Notes under the pieces: model-generated
What the model was told of the DNA's origin: nothing
Seen by the model: only the letters and a program-made list of their open reading frames with translations
Databases searched by the model: none
Assembly: GCA_013115145.1 (NCBI GenBank)
Contig: JAAPAO010000196.1
Coordinates: forward strand, 1-54,467
Direction of reading: 5' to 3'
DNA length: 54,467 bases
Origin: Perkinsus chesapeaki
Taxonomy: Eukaryota > Perkinsozoa > Perkinsida > Perkinsidae
Program-made: the position numbers and the translations under genes
Part shown: piece by piece, positions 11,400 through 23,715 of the stretch
Layout: each line of letters begins with the position of its first letter
Position numbering within the stretch: position 1 is the stretch's first letter

Positions 11400-11642
11400 A
11401 TATTCCACTATTTCCACTAAAGGTAAGCTCCTGTCGTCGACTAATCTACTAGCTCCTTTGTAAGGTGATATCGCAAGATGATTATGCGGTTTTGAAGAGT
11501 TATATGAAAACACGATTTCCTTTAACGCAGAGGTCTCATTTTAGATCAATTTGCTGTTGTGTTGTCTGTTAATACGTCTACTTGTATCAGCGGCGGAGTA
11601 CGCTTCCTGGAGTAGGGAGCTCTGAGTTAGTCCTTTTAGGCA

Positions 11643-11789
11643 ATGCGGTGTTATCTCACGGTCGTCTTCTGCCTTCCTTTGCTTCTAGAAGCCACCGAGT
11701 TCCCCGGATGCTCCCTCCAGGACACTTCGTACTCGAGCGATGAAGGTTCCAAGATGACCGTTTTTCTTTCTGTGATTGGACCATGCTAA
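11643..11789 (+). CDS. Short frame with signal peptide, possible first exon of PAN gene
   Basis: An open frame of 48 residues begins MRCYLTVVFCLPLLLLEA, a good signal peptide, followed by EFPGCSLQDTSYSSDEG, which resembles the start of a PAN/Apple module. It may be the first exon of the PAN gene that follows at 12167, which otherwise lacks a signal peptide. I could not find the in-phase connecting exon between 11790 and 12166. Confidence 0.4.
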   Translation: MRCYLTVVFCLPLLLEATEFPGCSLQDTSYSSDEGSKMTVFLSVIGPC

Positions 11790-12166
11790 TGTCAGATTCA
11801 TTGGTGAAGATAAATGTTGCGAACTTCCTCAACTATGGAGCGTTGCCTGAGGGTGAGGTGAAGAGATAGACCGCGGGGTGTTCTTGTCTATATTTAGTAA
11901 TCGGTCGGCTCGAGTGTGTTGAAGATTCGATTGTCCAGAGATTTCGGTCACTTCCTCCATCATTTGGCATTGAAAGCTACATTTTCTTCTGCAACCATAC
12001 AGTAGCGTCTTTCAGAGCTTAGCTCCCGAGGACGGGCAAAAAGATTCCAACGCTGTTGTTAGCATAATCTCCACTTCCTGTGGACCACTTGTCATTTTCA
12101 TAAATTTGATTATATTACTCATGTCTCTGTGTATATGAACTATGAGTAACATTGATCAAGAACAGG

Positions 12167-13714
12167 ATGACCGCGCTCTCAAATATATTAGGAGGGGGCA
12201 CCGTTTCGCCTCCTCTCTCGGACTTTCGCTACGTAGGTTGCTTGGATAACAAATGCTCTGATACTCCCAAGTTTGGAGTGAAGAATGTAGAGAGCTGCGC
12301 GACGGTCTGTTCCAAGAATATTGATTGTCGATATTGGACCTTCGGTGTGGTAGGCTGACTCATTGCAGCTTCGAATGTGATCTACGCCATGTTAGGAATC
12401 TACAATGACTAAATGCTGGCTTCGGGCTCAGATTGCGGGACAGGAATTACGCCAGGTATGTCTTTCATTTTTCCAGTACATGCGGTTCATTCAGGGATTT
12501 GCATCTGGTGTGAGAGAGTGCTCTCCTTCTATCTGGCCTGATTGTATGGAGGAGAATACGGTGATCAGGAACGCTGGAAGAGCTGTTTGGTTTGACGCTA
12601 CCACATTCGGCAGCGATGCCATAGATGGCTGCTATGCGGTGAGGCAGTGTTTCTGCGCGTTCAGCACTGCCACTGAAGTGGTGGTATTGGGTTAAATTGC
12701 GGTGTATCACGTAAGCGAGTGTTTAGCATTGAAATACAGGCAAGATATGCCCGGATATCTTAGGTTCACGCGTGCATTCTTTCACAGTAGCCTCCACTTT
12801 ACAATGATAGCTTTACCCACGGTACCGTATAATATACGGCGTATATTTTCAGTCTGACTGCTCCTTCACTGACAAGTTCATCGTCAACGAGCCAAGCGAG
12901 TGTGGTTCAACCTGCGCTAGGCTTCCAGACTGCGAGTTTTGGACATATGGTCGGGAAGATGGGCTCACCAAATGCTGGCTAAGGTAAGAGGCTCCACATC
13001 AACCCACATCACATCGCAGTAGTTTTTCCTATCAACATCTTTGCGTGTACCTCGGTATGTATGTGATTTGCATTTTCGAAAATTGTTAAGTAAATCGAGC
13101 AACCTAGCGCTACTGTATAAGATGCGCACAATTAGTATAAGTGTTTTATCAGAAATGCTGATATTGGACGCGAACAAAATACTTCATTCGTGAGTGGAAA
13201 TCGAGCCTGTGGATCAGCCGCTCCTGAGAGGCGCAGCAAATGGACGCAGGTGAGATAGCAGGGCCGCTCTTCCGCAGGTTTTTTGACGGCTCACTTTCTG
13301 CCGCTATCACAGTTACTCTCTGGTTAAGCTCACATTTACTCATTTTTTCAGGGCGAGAATAACTGTTGGGGAGCAGGCTTTACTGAGGATATGTGTTGCG
13401 ATGAGAAGTATGGACCAAACGGAAACCCAGCCTGTTGGGACGCTGCTCACACGTACCATGACACTGGCCTGTGTGGGGGCGTTCATTGTGTAGGTTCGAG
13501 ATGTGTTGCCTGGGACACCGTCCCTACTGGCAGCACTCCACTGGCATTGAGAGAGCTGATGAGTTGTGAGACATGCAAAAAACATGTATTTTCGAACTTT
13601 TCAATCTTGAGTTTTGTTAGCGAAGTGAAGCATCACGGGGATGAATGGAAAATGGATGAACGAATTAATTGGAACGAATTAAAGCCCACCTCTATGTGCC
13701 ACTGGCAAGACTGA
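12167..13714 (+). CDS. PAN/Apple-domain protein, probably secreted
   Basis: Exons 12167-12349, 12396-12455, 12495-12638, 12853-12983, 13153-13249, 13352-13714 join in phase (978 nt, 325 residues). Two PAN-like modules share a layout. The first has YVGCLDNKCSDTPKFGV, then CATVC, CRYWTFGV and MTKCWLR. The second has GCYASDCSFTDKF, then CGSTC, CEFWTYG and LTKCWLR. The last exon carries CWGAGFTEDMCC followed by NPACWDAAHTY, a Cys/Trp module. PAN domains bind proteins or glycans extracellularly. Introns are 46, 39, 214, 169 and 102 nt. The 5' end is probably incomplete (see 11643), and the tail after about residue 250 may contain one more intron. Confidence 0.75.
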
Positions 13715-14535
13715 GTACTTCGAGCCCTAAAGATGAAGTATGGTGCCGCACCTTGCGAGGTGTTGTGTTCTGCTAGTTGTACAGGGGCCCCCGGTTGTAT
13801 GAGTGAATTCTTCTCGGAGGAATATGATGTATTAACACCAGTTGCATTCCTCTGGGTGAACTATTTAGTGACAAAAATAGTGTAGCTATTAAACTCTCCC
13901 GGCAGTTGCACATAGAATGAATAGTCTAGCTAAGCCATTTTTGGCGTTGGAGTATAAACTCAGACACACACGAATTAATGTAGCACACCAATGGAATTAC
14001 GTCCCAATTGTAGCGAGTGCTTTGCCCAAGAACAGCCTGGCTATTATATCCAAGATAGAACGATCAGTTGCCTATTGTCGCAGTATTAGTTGATGAACTC
14101 TGAAGAATAACACAACAAAGGAGCTTGAGCCAGAATATCAATACTACGACCTTGGGGACAATAGATATAAGCGCACTACCTGCACTTGAGTTCTGCACCA
14201 ATCTATGCGTACGCAAACACAGTTGCTCGTTTGCGCAAGTGGGTGCGCCCTCAAGTCGGCTACGCATGCGGTTGTGCTTTGACTTATTCAATGAGTTGGA
14301 TGGCAAGCAAAGAACATCTGTACTCCGTTCCTTAACCGTGGTGGGAGTTGGGACGCGTTTTGGTCAAGCAGAAAGCCAGTCATCCAAAGACTCATTTTGT
14401 CCACCGCTTGCCAGGCGTCTTCTGAAGCCATGCATAACCTACTCCTGCCCTGTGGTATTCCCTTCACCCGATAGGCTGCCTACTCAGTAGGCTGTCTACA
14501 TACCGGGTAGTTCCATCTTCTTTCAACATCCCAGC
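13715..14535. other. Spacer with a possible PAN-like exon remnant
   Basis: The only coding-like signal is at about 14150-14250 on the plus strand, where LEFCTNLCVRKHSCSFAQV matches the cysteine pattern of a PAN module. No start, partner exon or stop context supports a gene, so it is best read as a degraded duplicate of the neighbouring gene. Confidence 0.3.
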
Positions 14536-14955
14536 ATGTCATTCGCGGTAGCCCTACTAATCTCAAGAGTCGCTATTTGTGCTGCGTGGAACTTCCCCGG
14601 AGAGAAGTATGAAGGATCCGCCCAGAGCCCCTATATTATGGTCACGTGTGTCTTCCATAACACCGGTCCCTTTCCTACCGTCCGTATGGAGGCGCAGTGC
14701 GATGTTGGCGAGCCGTTCGCTGACACTGAGAAATATATCGGACTGAAGAGGGACCCTACTGATTCGGGCGCGTTTATCGTGGCTGCGACACCTTCGCCTC
14801 ATTTTAAGTATCTCATCAACAACCTCAATAGTATTTGTCCCAAGCGAAACTTCACCAACAGCGATTTCTCAAAGTTCATCGTAACCTCTGATGTTGATGA
14901 GCTTATGATTAGGTTAGATGGTAGATATGTGAGTATAAGGAAGGTGCCCAGTTAG
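14536..14955 (+). CDS. Small secreted protein, single exon, unknown family
   Basis: A 139-residue open frame starts MSFAVALLISRVAICAAWN, a convincing signal peptide. The mature part is about 120 residues with few cysteines and no recognised domain, containing VTCVFHNTGPFPTVRMEA and DVDELMIRLDGRYVSIRKV. The alternation of hydrophobic and charged residues suggests a compact beta-rich domain. It is intronless, unlike its neighbours. An imperfect inverted repeat (core ACTACGC AGC GCGTAGT) follows about 15 bp after the stop and could be a 3' UTR hairpin. Likely a lineage-specific secreted protein; no function assigned. Confidence 0.7.
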   Translation: MSFAVALLISRVAICAAWNFPGEKYEGSAQSPYIMVTCVFHNTGPFPTVRMEAQCDVGEPFADTEKYIGLKRDPTDSGAFIVAATPSPHFKYLINNLNSICPKRNFTNSDFSKFIVTSDVDELMIRLDGRYVSIRKVPS

Positions 14956-15111
14956 AAGTAGTACGCATACTACGCAGCGCGTAGTTCGTATTACTCAGTC
15001 GAGTTTTTCTCTACAGCACTCGGCAGTTAGCCTGTATTGGTGAGAAAAATTACTTATTAATGATTAAGGATTACTATCATTAGTCATTTTGTGGGTGTTG
15101 TGTTATGCCAA

Positions 15112-15180
15112 GTATACAATGGCGACTGGTGTTCTCGATTATACTAGTCAGAAGTGCTCGACACAACGCCATTGTTATAC
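15112..15180. repeat. Inverted repeat pair
   Basis: The left arm GTATACAATGGCG (15112-15124) is matched by the right arm CGCCATTGTTATAC (15167-15180) with one extra base, across a 42-nt loop. It lies between two convergent genes (14536 plus, 15446-22271 minus). Confidence 0.75.
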
Positions 15181-15445
15181 AAGAGTCACCATCGTCGATT
15201 ACACAACATGTAAAATACTATCATAAGGTCTAATCCTCACAGAATAAGCAACCTCTTTTAAAGCTAAAGTTGACCAACTATTTTAGAGGAGCTGACCATC
15301 ATCATCTGTTACTTCGTCCGAAGTGTTCATCGTCGGCCGCGTCGGAGGAGGCTGTAGTCTCGGTACAACTCCGGTCGCAGAAGACAATCCACCAGAACGC
15401 ATTCGAACCTAATGAGTAGCTCGGAATACTGCTGGCATCGCTACT

Positions 15446-18400
15446 TCATACTTGTGTGCCAACTTCTGCTTCATCGTTCTCGTCCGGACCTCCGATACCA
15501 AGCAAATCAGGTATACCACCGAGCTCCTCGTCCGACTGTTCGCTTCCACTGGGGGTGTCCATCCTCTGAAAACACGAATGTGCGATCCCTGAAGATTCCC
15601 ATGAGGTCACTCTGAGCTCCTCTGCGTTATCATCCGATTTCTTGTTATGTCCAACCCTTGAGGAATAGTGTTCGAGTTGAGGGGCGTCATCGAAACTGAC
15701 CAACACCACTGAACAGCGATTTTAATCAGCACTCTTGAAATCTACTGCGGACAGTCAGCGAACGTTTAGCGAACTTCCTGCTGGGTTTAATAACTATGAG
15801 GGCTTTGGTAATTGCAGTGTTTGCGAAATCAAGGATGATAGATAATCCAACACGACACTTTCCTACTCGTCAGGATCTCCATCTTCAGTTGCTCGTACAG
15901 CAAGCTGTGCACTCCGCCCTATTGTGGAGTACTTCACATACCTAAACGAAATGAAAGTTTAACCATAAGCTCGCTTTTCTCGAAGACATCACTCGAGCGT
16001 CTCGAAACCATAGTTGCCGATGGTGCTCTTCCACCTGTCCGATCCAGAGAGATAAGTTCCTCCACCGATGACTGCCACGATGAAGGCAATGAAGAGTAAT
16101 GTAGCAACGGCTCCTGATGGAAGAAACGATTTAAAGCTGCCAAAGGGAGACCGCCTTACCCCGGGAGAAGGGGCTATGGCTTGGACATGGTACTCGTTCC
16201 TTTTGTGGCCGCCACCCTCCTTCGCAGGTATCCCCAACTACTTTACGATAGGCATCGGCGAAGAAGATTCCAGAGGAGGTGCAGACCATCTCAGCTGGAG
16301 TTAATACCTAAACGAGTTCGGTGGGCATTTACCTCCTACCTCGAGTGCCCCGAACCGAGGCCGATATACGATACGCGCTGCCTAACACTTATCTCTGGTC
16401 TGACTCCTACTAAAATCTCAAACGGTTGTTTGCTTGCCTACGCTACATCCGGGCAGTCACCACAGAATACTATTATATGTTTAAGTATGCCTGGGTAACC
16501 ATCTAATATGATAGCCTTATTACATAATATTATAAATACAATTTAATATATTATATCTAGTATATAACATAGTCATCATAATAATGGCAACGTCTGTTTA
16601 GAGCATCACTATGACGAATGACAGCTAGTAAGGCTTGACAGTTGGCGAACGATGGAATAGAACTGTGAGAGTGATTTAACAACTTGTCGATTACCGCATC
16701 AACATCAACTGGTTTGCAATCCGTGCTGCCGATCTTCCTCGCGAAACCAAGCTCACAATCGTAATCTTCTATTGTACAAGGACAGTTATGGCGAATAACG
16801 GGACGCTCAAACTTTTCGCCTGAAAATGAACAAGTCGGGAAATAATTCCGAAACGACTACCATTAAAGCATTCAGAGTCCTTCTTCCGCCTCACATAACT
16901 AATAACTCGACCGAGCAGGCATGCGTCTCCAGATGTTCTGGCAAAGAATGGTATGAAATGAAGGAGCCCAGCAGCAGGAAGTTACTTACCTTCCATCACT
17001 TGGTATCCACGTCTCATAGTCGCTACCAGCCGAATCAGCCGCCCATGCACCTTGGCATTGTGGCTGCCCCAAAGTGTCAAAATCAATGTGATAGAGAACA
17101 CCTGAAATGCGCTAATCCCGATCAAACCGTCGAGGACACCTCTCCCATACTGGGTGTTCTACAACGTACGGCCGTGACACTACCCGCGTCACTTCTTGTG
17201 CCATACATAAGGAATTTAGTAGAAGTGGATGTTGGCTCGGTAACGATGTTATCCACCGCCATTGGATGCTCAGATACGTCGAAATCATACCTGAGGGTTA
17301 TCGAGGAAATATCAACAATAATGATGAAGTGACAAGTTGTTATTACCAACTATGTCCTTCATTCCATGAGAACACTACTTGTCGTGTCTTCTGGATATCA
17401 TCCGCCATCACCACTAAACCTCCATGGTCACCAAACTCGTAAATGTACGCACCTGAGCCAGCAGCAGGGTGAGATGTCAACGATGCCTAATAAGCCTGTG
17501 TAGGTCATGGAAATTGTTGTCACCATGTAGATAGAGAATAAAATTTACTATCATAGGATCAGAACATGCTATGATATACTATAATAGTTACATCTCAACT
17601 ACTATCACCACAGTATTCTTGCCGACTACCTTTATGTGCCTCAATCCACGTAAGGCCACCATCCCGTGATAAATAGGTATTTACTTCGTCCTTCTCAAAG
17701 CGTAAATAAGGACCGACATTACCTGCCATTCAGGAGATGCAATATAAAGGCCCAAGGCGCCGCCTACCAGTGCCCATGATTAAGCCAACGGCTGACTCTA
17801 GGGAGTAAAAAGGCGCGTAGTTGTGGAAATTTGTTATTCCATGTAGATGGAGGAAGCATCTGCGACGGTACTTGTGGTAAATTACGGTACACCGATGGTA
17901 TACCTGTCTCGAGGGCAATCGATTGTCTTTCCTTTGGAGTCGACTCTCGGTGGAATGAGATATGACCAGATACCACCCTTATCAAATGATATAACAGTGC
18001 CTGCTGCTCACACTCATCATCCTCGAGTCAAAATGTAAGTATCACGTATCATGCTCTCATCCTTCCCACTTTTACTTCTACCATGGTGACCCATTGCAAA
18101 ACTTGCATCTTCGGAATCCTGAAGACGCGATAGCCCATCCAGAAAACGAACGTTCCTTCCCCCGGGAATATAGTTTTGAAAAAAAAGCTGTCCGGTGTAT
18201 TCAATGGTGCTGGTGGTAATAAACTACGAGGAGCCGACAGTATAAGTAAGCACAGTAATTTCAAATAATGTTATCCTCAAATGAATGTCTTCTTCTTGGC
18301 TTTGTTAAGGAACGCAGGATATGATTGTGACCATTGGTGGTAGCTGTAGGCAAGATCAGTTACCGTCACAGTGCCGGGAAGTTTACTTCAAGTGGGCAGA

Positions 18401-21400
18401 TGTCCTACCTATTTTTCTAGAGGAGCTCGACAGAGTTCAACACTCGGTGCTCATCCTCGCATCAATGATGCATCGCCCGGCGAGGAACCGATCGAATTCC
18501 GGGCGAATCTCGCTTCATTAAATTGAGTATCATCGGATGCCCCGATAACACACAGGAGCGTGTATCGAGCTTAAACTCTCAGCAGCTGCGGAACAGACCG
18601 TGTGAATTCCATCGGTGGAAAACTCTATTCTTATATACAGTACTCCTATTTGAATGTCTCATAAATAACTGCCACTAAAATTCACGCTCAAATTTTTCCC
18701 ATTTTCCCCTTGTCACAATAATGCATTTTCTAACATACCGTACAAAGGTATATAACTTACTTCATCATTCATGATATCTTCCTCGTACCCGTCATTGTCA
18801 AAATCAGTATCAACAAAGTTGGCCAGATACACTCCTTCAAGAGAAAGTATCTTATCGAACTCACAGTCACCGCTACTGGAACGAACCTGGCAACAACCAT
18901 GACCATTCTCATCCACCTGGATGATGCACATGAAAATGGCGGCTATCCCCAATCCATCGCGGGTCAGTAATTAAGCGATGTTCGCTTAATCTGTTTGTGC
19001 TGCTCAGTTGAGCTGTAGAAGCTCAATTAACGACAGCACATACGAGCAGGATGCGGCTATAAACTTTACCCAAGTTCATTGCAACCACCTTGCCAGTGGG
19101 TTGTAAATATTACACTTTGTGAAAATAAGAAACAATACCTCAATTCTGGCTTCGTTCTGTTATATTCGTGAAGCACGACGAAGTTTGTGCTATCGTACGC
19201 TCTGATGGGAAAGAGGCGCTCGTCGAGCGCGTGCGTCAATCTCATGTCACGGTGTACATGCGTACGATGATAGGGGGAGCCGCTGAAGGCGGTTGAGACC
19301 TTGAGTTAAGGTCTAAGAGTTTCAAGCTCATTACTGCGGAGAGTCTAAGTGTCTCCTTCATTTTCTCCCGCCCTCCACTCCCTGTTTGAAAGGGAGGGGG
19401 ACTCACTCGGTCAAGATGGTTGTCGCTCGTCCCCGTTGCTCACCGCCCAACTTAGTTTGAGACGGACATGGGCTGAACCATCAAGGAGTTCACATTATAT
19501 ACAACGGAAAAAGAAGTACATTTTAGGCCCTCTTTCCCTTACAATTTTTAACTATATATATTATCATATAATATTCATATCAATTTAATCCAAGACTCGA
19601 TATGCATTTTTCCTCCGCATGTTACTAACATCTGAAGCTAGTAATTATCCAGGGGGCTTACATTATTTGGCAAGCTGAGGCTGTAGCGGACACCATCCTT
19701 ATCACTGACATATACATTACCAGTGCCACCACTACCAGTTGACTCGTGATTAACGTGCAGCATTACCGCACCTATAATGAATCTCACCATCAGCTGCTGT
19801 TATATCTCACCTTCACTGGTATCGAGAACTGTATAGCTCTTCTCTTCGAGCTTAACTGGCAGCCTTGCCGTATCAAAATGATCTCCACCATCAGCCGACA
19901 CGATCAACTTCACGCTCTGTGATCCTACAAATGCACAACTATAATCTTTCAAAGAACGAGGAGGTGGAATTAGTTTTGTCGCCGCTCTTCGTAGTGCCAC
20001 TTAGGTCTTATAAATATTACGATGACAGAATAATAAGATTAAACCCAAAAGGTTTTTTTTCCGAGGAGGCAGCGGTGGGATGGGAGGAGGTCGATACGCC
20101 AGAATGACCAAGTCCGAATGATGAGAGAGAATTATGTCCATTACGATGCTGGTATTTTTCTATTCCAGCTTTTCGTGAATGGAGCTTCGTACCCACTGAT
20201 CTTCTAAAAACACTTTAATAGAAACTAATAATATAGTAGCAGTTCATTCACAGTCAACCTAGTCTAGTGTAAAGGATTTCAGTATAACTGTCGATTTTAC
20301 TTACGTTTATCAATCAGCTTGGCAACAAAGATGAAGCCATTACTGATAAGGAACTTGTTCCCTTGTGACACCGCACGGTAAAAGGTGTGACCTGGAGAGG
20401 GTAACAACAACAACAATGGTAGATGGTTGAACTAGGACTAGCCCGGGTTGAGCACGCACACAGTTCGGCTCCCCGCGGCACAAGTGCTGGAAAGAGCAAT
20501 CGATATAACCATCGCCAGAAGCATGTCCCTGTAGGGCTCCAGGATGTGATGTCGGCGTGGCGAAGGTTCCTCCCTCCTGCGCTCATCTCGCTCATTCAAG
20601 AATGACTGGCCGATTTGGGACCAATCCAATTTGACTATATTCAATGAGCTTAGCATCAGCGAAATCCCTCATAACACGCACCTTACTGAGGCGTCAATTC
20701 TCATTTCCGGTGAAGCACTGTGTAAAACCAGCGCTTCGGTCTCAGCAAACAGGAGTCATTCATGCCCCATGGCAGCTTACCCATATCATCGCTGTATGCA
20801 AAATCAACTCCAGATGACCACAGTGTGAGCTTTGGTTGATCGCCAGACTTCGTCCTGAGGAACCAGAGATATAACCCAACGGTTGTATGAGGACTCCGGC
20901 TGCACGCCTGACACTTTATTTTTGAAATCAAAAATTAAGATGCACCGGGAATGAAACGACTGAGAATAAATTGAGATATATATTCTTCTATCTTCATGAT
21001 ATCTAATGTCTCTTTATGATTTATAAATCCATAAGGCAAGTTGATCCTTTTAAGAAGCAAGAGCGTGCTCACTCTACCTGAAGTGTGTGAGGTATATCCT
21101 GTCTTCTTGACCAAATGCCTTCTCGCCCCAATCAAACTGCACCACGTACGATTGAACAAGAAGGAACGTCCGTCCACCATCCTGAGAAATCAACGACAAT
21201 CTTCCTCGCGAAGTCGCCTATTTTTTTAAATCTGGGAAAAATAGGGAGTTTCGGTGTTTAACCTACAACAACCGCTCTACTATGTTCTATACAGAGCATT
21301 CTCGAGGATTTCTCATATCAAACGGGGCTCTCATGAGACCTGTAAGGCTGCCACCGCCGACACCCAGCGCAAGCCAGGCGACGCTGGTAGAGAGCGGAGC

Positions 21401-22271
21401 TTACCTGTGTTAGGAACAATGAGTGATGGCAGGGATCGACATCTCCATCTGATCGAGTTCTCCTTGTTTCACATGCCTCAGTCCAAGTCGACATCAGCGC
21501 CCATCTGCGCAAATCAAATCACTCCTAGCGTCGACCAAGGGGCTCTCACTTTGGTCTGGTTGGGTGGAAAATGTACGAGTGGATTCCCTTATACTTCACA
21601 ACACGCCAACGTTGACCAGCGTCATCGCTGATAAAGTGGACCTGAAGAGAACGACTTTGAAAATTAAAATGTAGGCAAAGCCACTTTGTGATTGGAGACA
21701 GCCACGACCGTGTTCTTATCGTTCTCATTGCCAGCTAGCGAAGTCAGGTAGATATCACGTCCACTCGAGCTGCTGCGGTCGGCGTATGACCTAGTTTAGA
21801 ATGCAGTGGAGATCAAGTAGAGACGTACTTGGCCGATTTGCTTGCTGTAAGGGTATCGGTGATCTCATCCCAGATGTCACCGCCATTGATGGATCTATTA
21901 AAAACAATAGAGATGATGATCTCATGAACATGTTGAGGAGGGATTGATTCAGAGAGATAGGAAGCTCCTCAGGATGAAATTAAAAGGTATTGAAAAGGGA
22001 CATTGAATAGACCTCTACAAGGGAAAATAAGATTAGTAAGCTTACCTATAAAGGCGTCCTCGACTGGTACGGACCATGACCACCTTGCTGTCGGTACCAA
22101 GCCATACGATATCCGCAATAGCACTGTCGAACACCTAAGATTAGAATCTACGTGTCTGTAGTGTGAGGCGGTGGCACTTACCACTTCCTTAACAGATACC
22201 TTCTTGTTCACCTCCAAACTGAGGACTGCGATTCCCAATAGGAAAAGCCGGACAAGGTCAAAGAGCCCCAT
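15446..22271 (-). CDS. VPS10-domain sorting receptor (sortilin)
   Basis: About 25 exons join in phase from 22271 to the stop at 15446 (about 892 residues). A signal peptide ([20 protein letters not shown]) leads into the VPS10 ten-bladed propeller. Asp-box-type motifs seen include [32 protein letters not shown] and SRDGGLTW. Hallmarks GNVGPYLRF and [10 protein letters not shown] are also present. The 10CC region follows ([26 protein letters not shown]), then one membrane helix ([19 protein letters not shown], exon 15993-16113). The acidic cytosolic tail (exons 15867-15941, 15446-15695) has YSTI, DEEL and PDLLGI, which resemble adaptor and clathrin signals. Sortilins carry luminal cargo from Golgi to endolysosomal organelles. 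Most introns are 38-56 nt; the longest are 11 (775) and 12 (642). The exon at 18046-18118 and the last tail join are less certain. Confidence 0.9.
18971..19040. repeat. Cluster of hairpins in sortilin intron 11
   Basis: TTAAGCGA/TCGCTTAA forms a perfect hairpin at 18971-18989. Then a nested stem-loop has an inner stem TTGAGCT/AGCTCAA (19008-19026) and an outer stem TGTGCTG/CAGCACA (18996-19040). They lie in the longest intron (18887-19661). Confidence 0.75.
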
Positions 22272-23715
22272 AGTGACAGGAAGGATACAGCAGCGACTGA
22301 AGACTTAACGTGAAGACTGGACCAAAACAAACTCGAGTTGATACTATTAGTTTGATTTCGATCTATCAATTTAACATAATATTAGAGGAATAATTTCAAT
22401 CGGAAATGCAGCAAGTGGCCATAGAGGTAGCAACGGTATAGCAAGCGACAATGGGATCAATAAATTTGGAACTCTGAGTTTGGGAATACAGATGAGGCCA
22501 TCAAAGCGGACGAAGGCAAACAGGGTCGAGCGAATGCAATACGCAGTTAGATCAGGAAACACGCAGACGCAGAAACAAAGCGGCTATTGGGCCCGATTGG
22601 TTCGGGAGAGTGAATTGTTGTGGCAAATTTAATACACTATGAGGATTATTGAGGCGTCAAATAGAAGTGCGTAGTTCGGGGATCGAAAATGGGCCCTAGT
22701 GCGGCAATACACGGAATGTTGAGACCAAAGCCAGCATTAATACTTCTATCGATGTTATTGTCACTGGGAGCAGCGGTGCATTTACGGTACTGAACTCAAG
22801 CGTGCCGATGAAGGCTGTATAAATAGGTACCAATATGCCCTACGACAGACACTCAGGTGAACAAGCAGCTCATGAGGTAATGCAGAGAAGGTGCAGCACC
22901 AGTACCACAGTAGTAGGAAGTGACGAATAGGGGTTAATGAGTTAACCTGAGTTAAATACCGATGCGCAGGGACGCGCCGTAAGCGCACGCGATTGTGTCG
23001 GAGACGCGAAATCTGAAACGGTGGGCGCCCCGCGTGGGGGTGCCTCAACCCTGAGGTCACGGTGAGACTTAAAGGTGTGGCGCAGGCCTAGTTGTTGTTA
23101 TTTTACCCCATCCCTCCACTCCCGGGAAGCAAGCAGTAAAGGACGGGGCATCGACATTTCGCGGCTATTGCGTAGCCCGCATACTCACGGAGTGTCGATG
23201 AGGTTTCGCGGCTCGGGTGCCGCCGATATCCTCAAAGCCCTTCCTTTAAGTGCTTTAGGGCCGGATCCGCATCCGCGTCCGCCCCTCAGACCCGCGCGAC
23301 CCGGAGTGGGATATTTAACGTTATCGTTTTTACGGCGAGCGCGTATAATCCTTCGCTGATTAAAAGCCAAGTGCGCAGGTTCGATTCCTGGGGCCTCCGG
23401 TTTGAGTCAAAATAGGTATTTGAGATCACATGAGTTGAGTTGATAATAATCTGACCCTCTTATCGACTCCAATGGGTCCCCCATACAAGGCATCGACTGG
23501 CAATCATTATATCCAATCTGTCACTATGTTTTGGGTTCATGTCAATGACCACGTTGGAACGGGGAATATTACAGCAGGAGTGAGCTTATGGGTTTGGCAG
23601 TTCGGGTACGGCACACCGACGAGCTTTGTCCAATCGCTGCTCATGGATGGTAATTCGTTCGAAGTAGCCCGGTTTTATAAATGACTTTGTACATCGCCTC
23701 ATCCTGCTACTGCCA
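22272..23715. other. Divergent intergenic region with tRNA-like box
   Basis: This region separates the s​ortilin start (minus) from the giant gene start (plus). A perfect pol III B-box (GGTTCGATTCC) occurs at 23378-23388 followed by a CCTGG/GGCCTCC tail like a tRNA 3' end, but no matching 5' acceptor strand or D-arm is seen upstream. That suggests a tRNA-derived repeat fragment. A short frame at 23472-23684 has no support. No other gene is seen; any shared promoter would lie here. Confidence 0.5.

Noticed and set aside
13930-13950. Spliced-leader RNA gene, from a sequence resembling part of the perkinsid spliced leader
   Set aside because: Only a few bases match and neither a full leader nor a downstream donor and Sm-like site is visible.
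23340-23400. Complete tRNA gene
   Set aside because: The B-box and a T-arm-like segment are present, but no 5' acceptor strand, D-arm or proper anticodon arm can be paired upstream.
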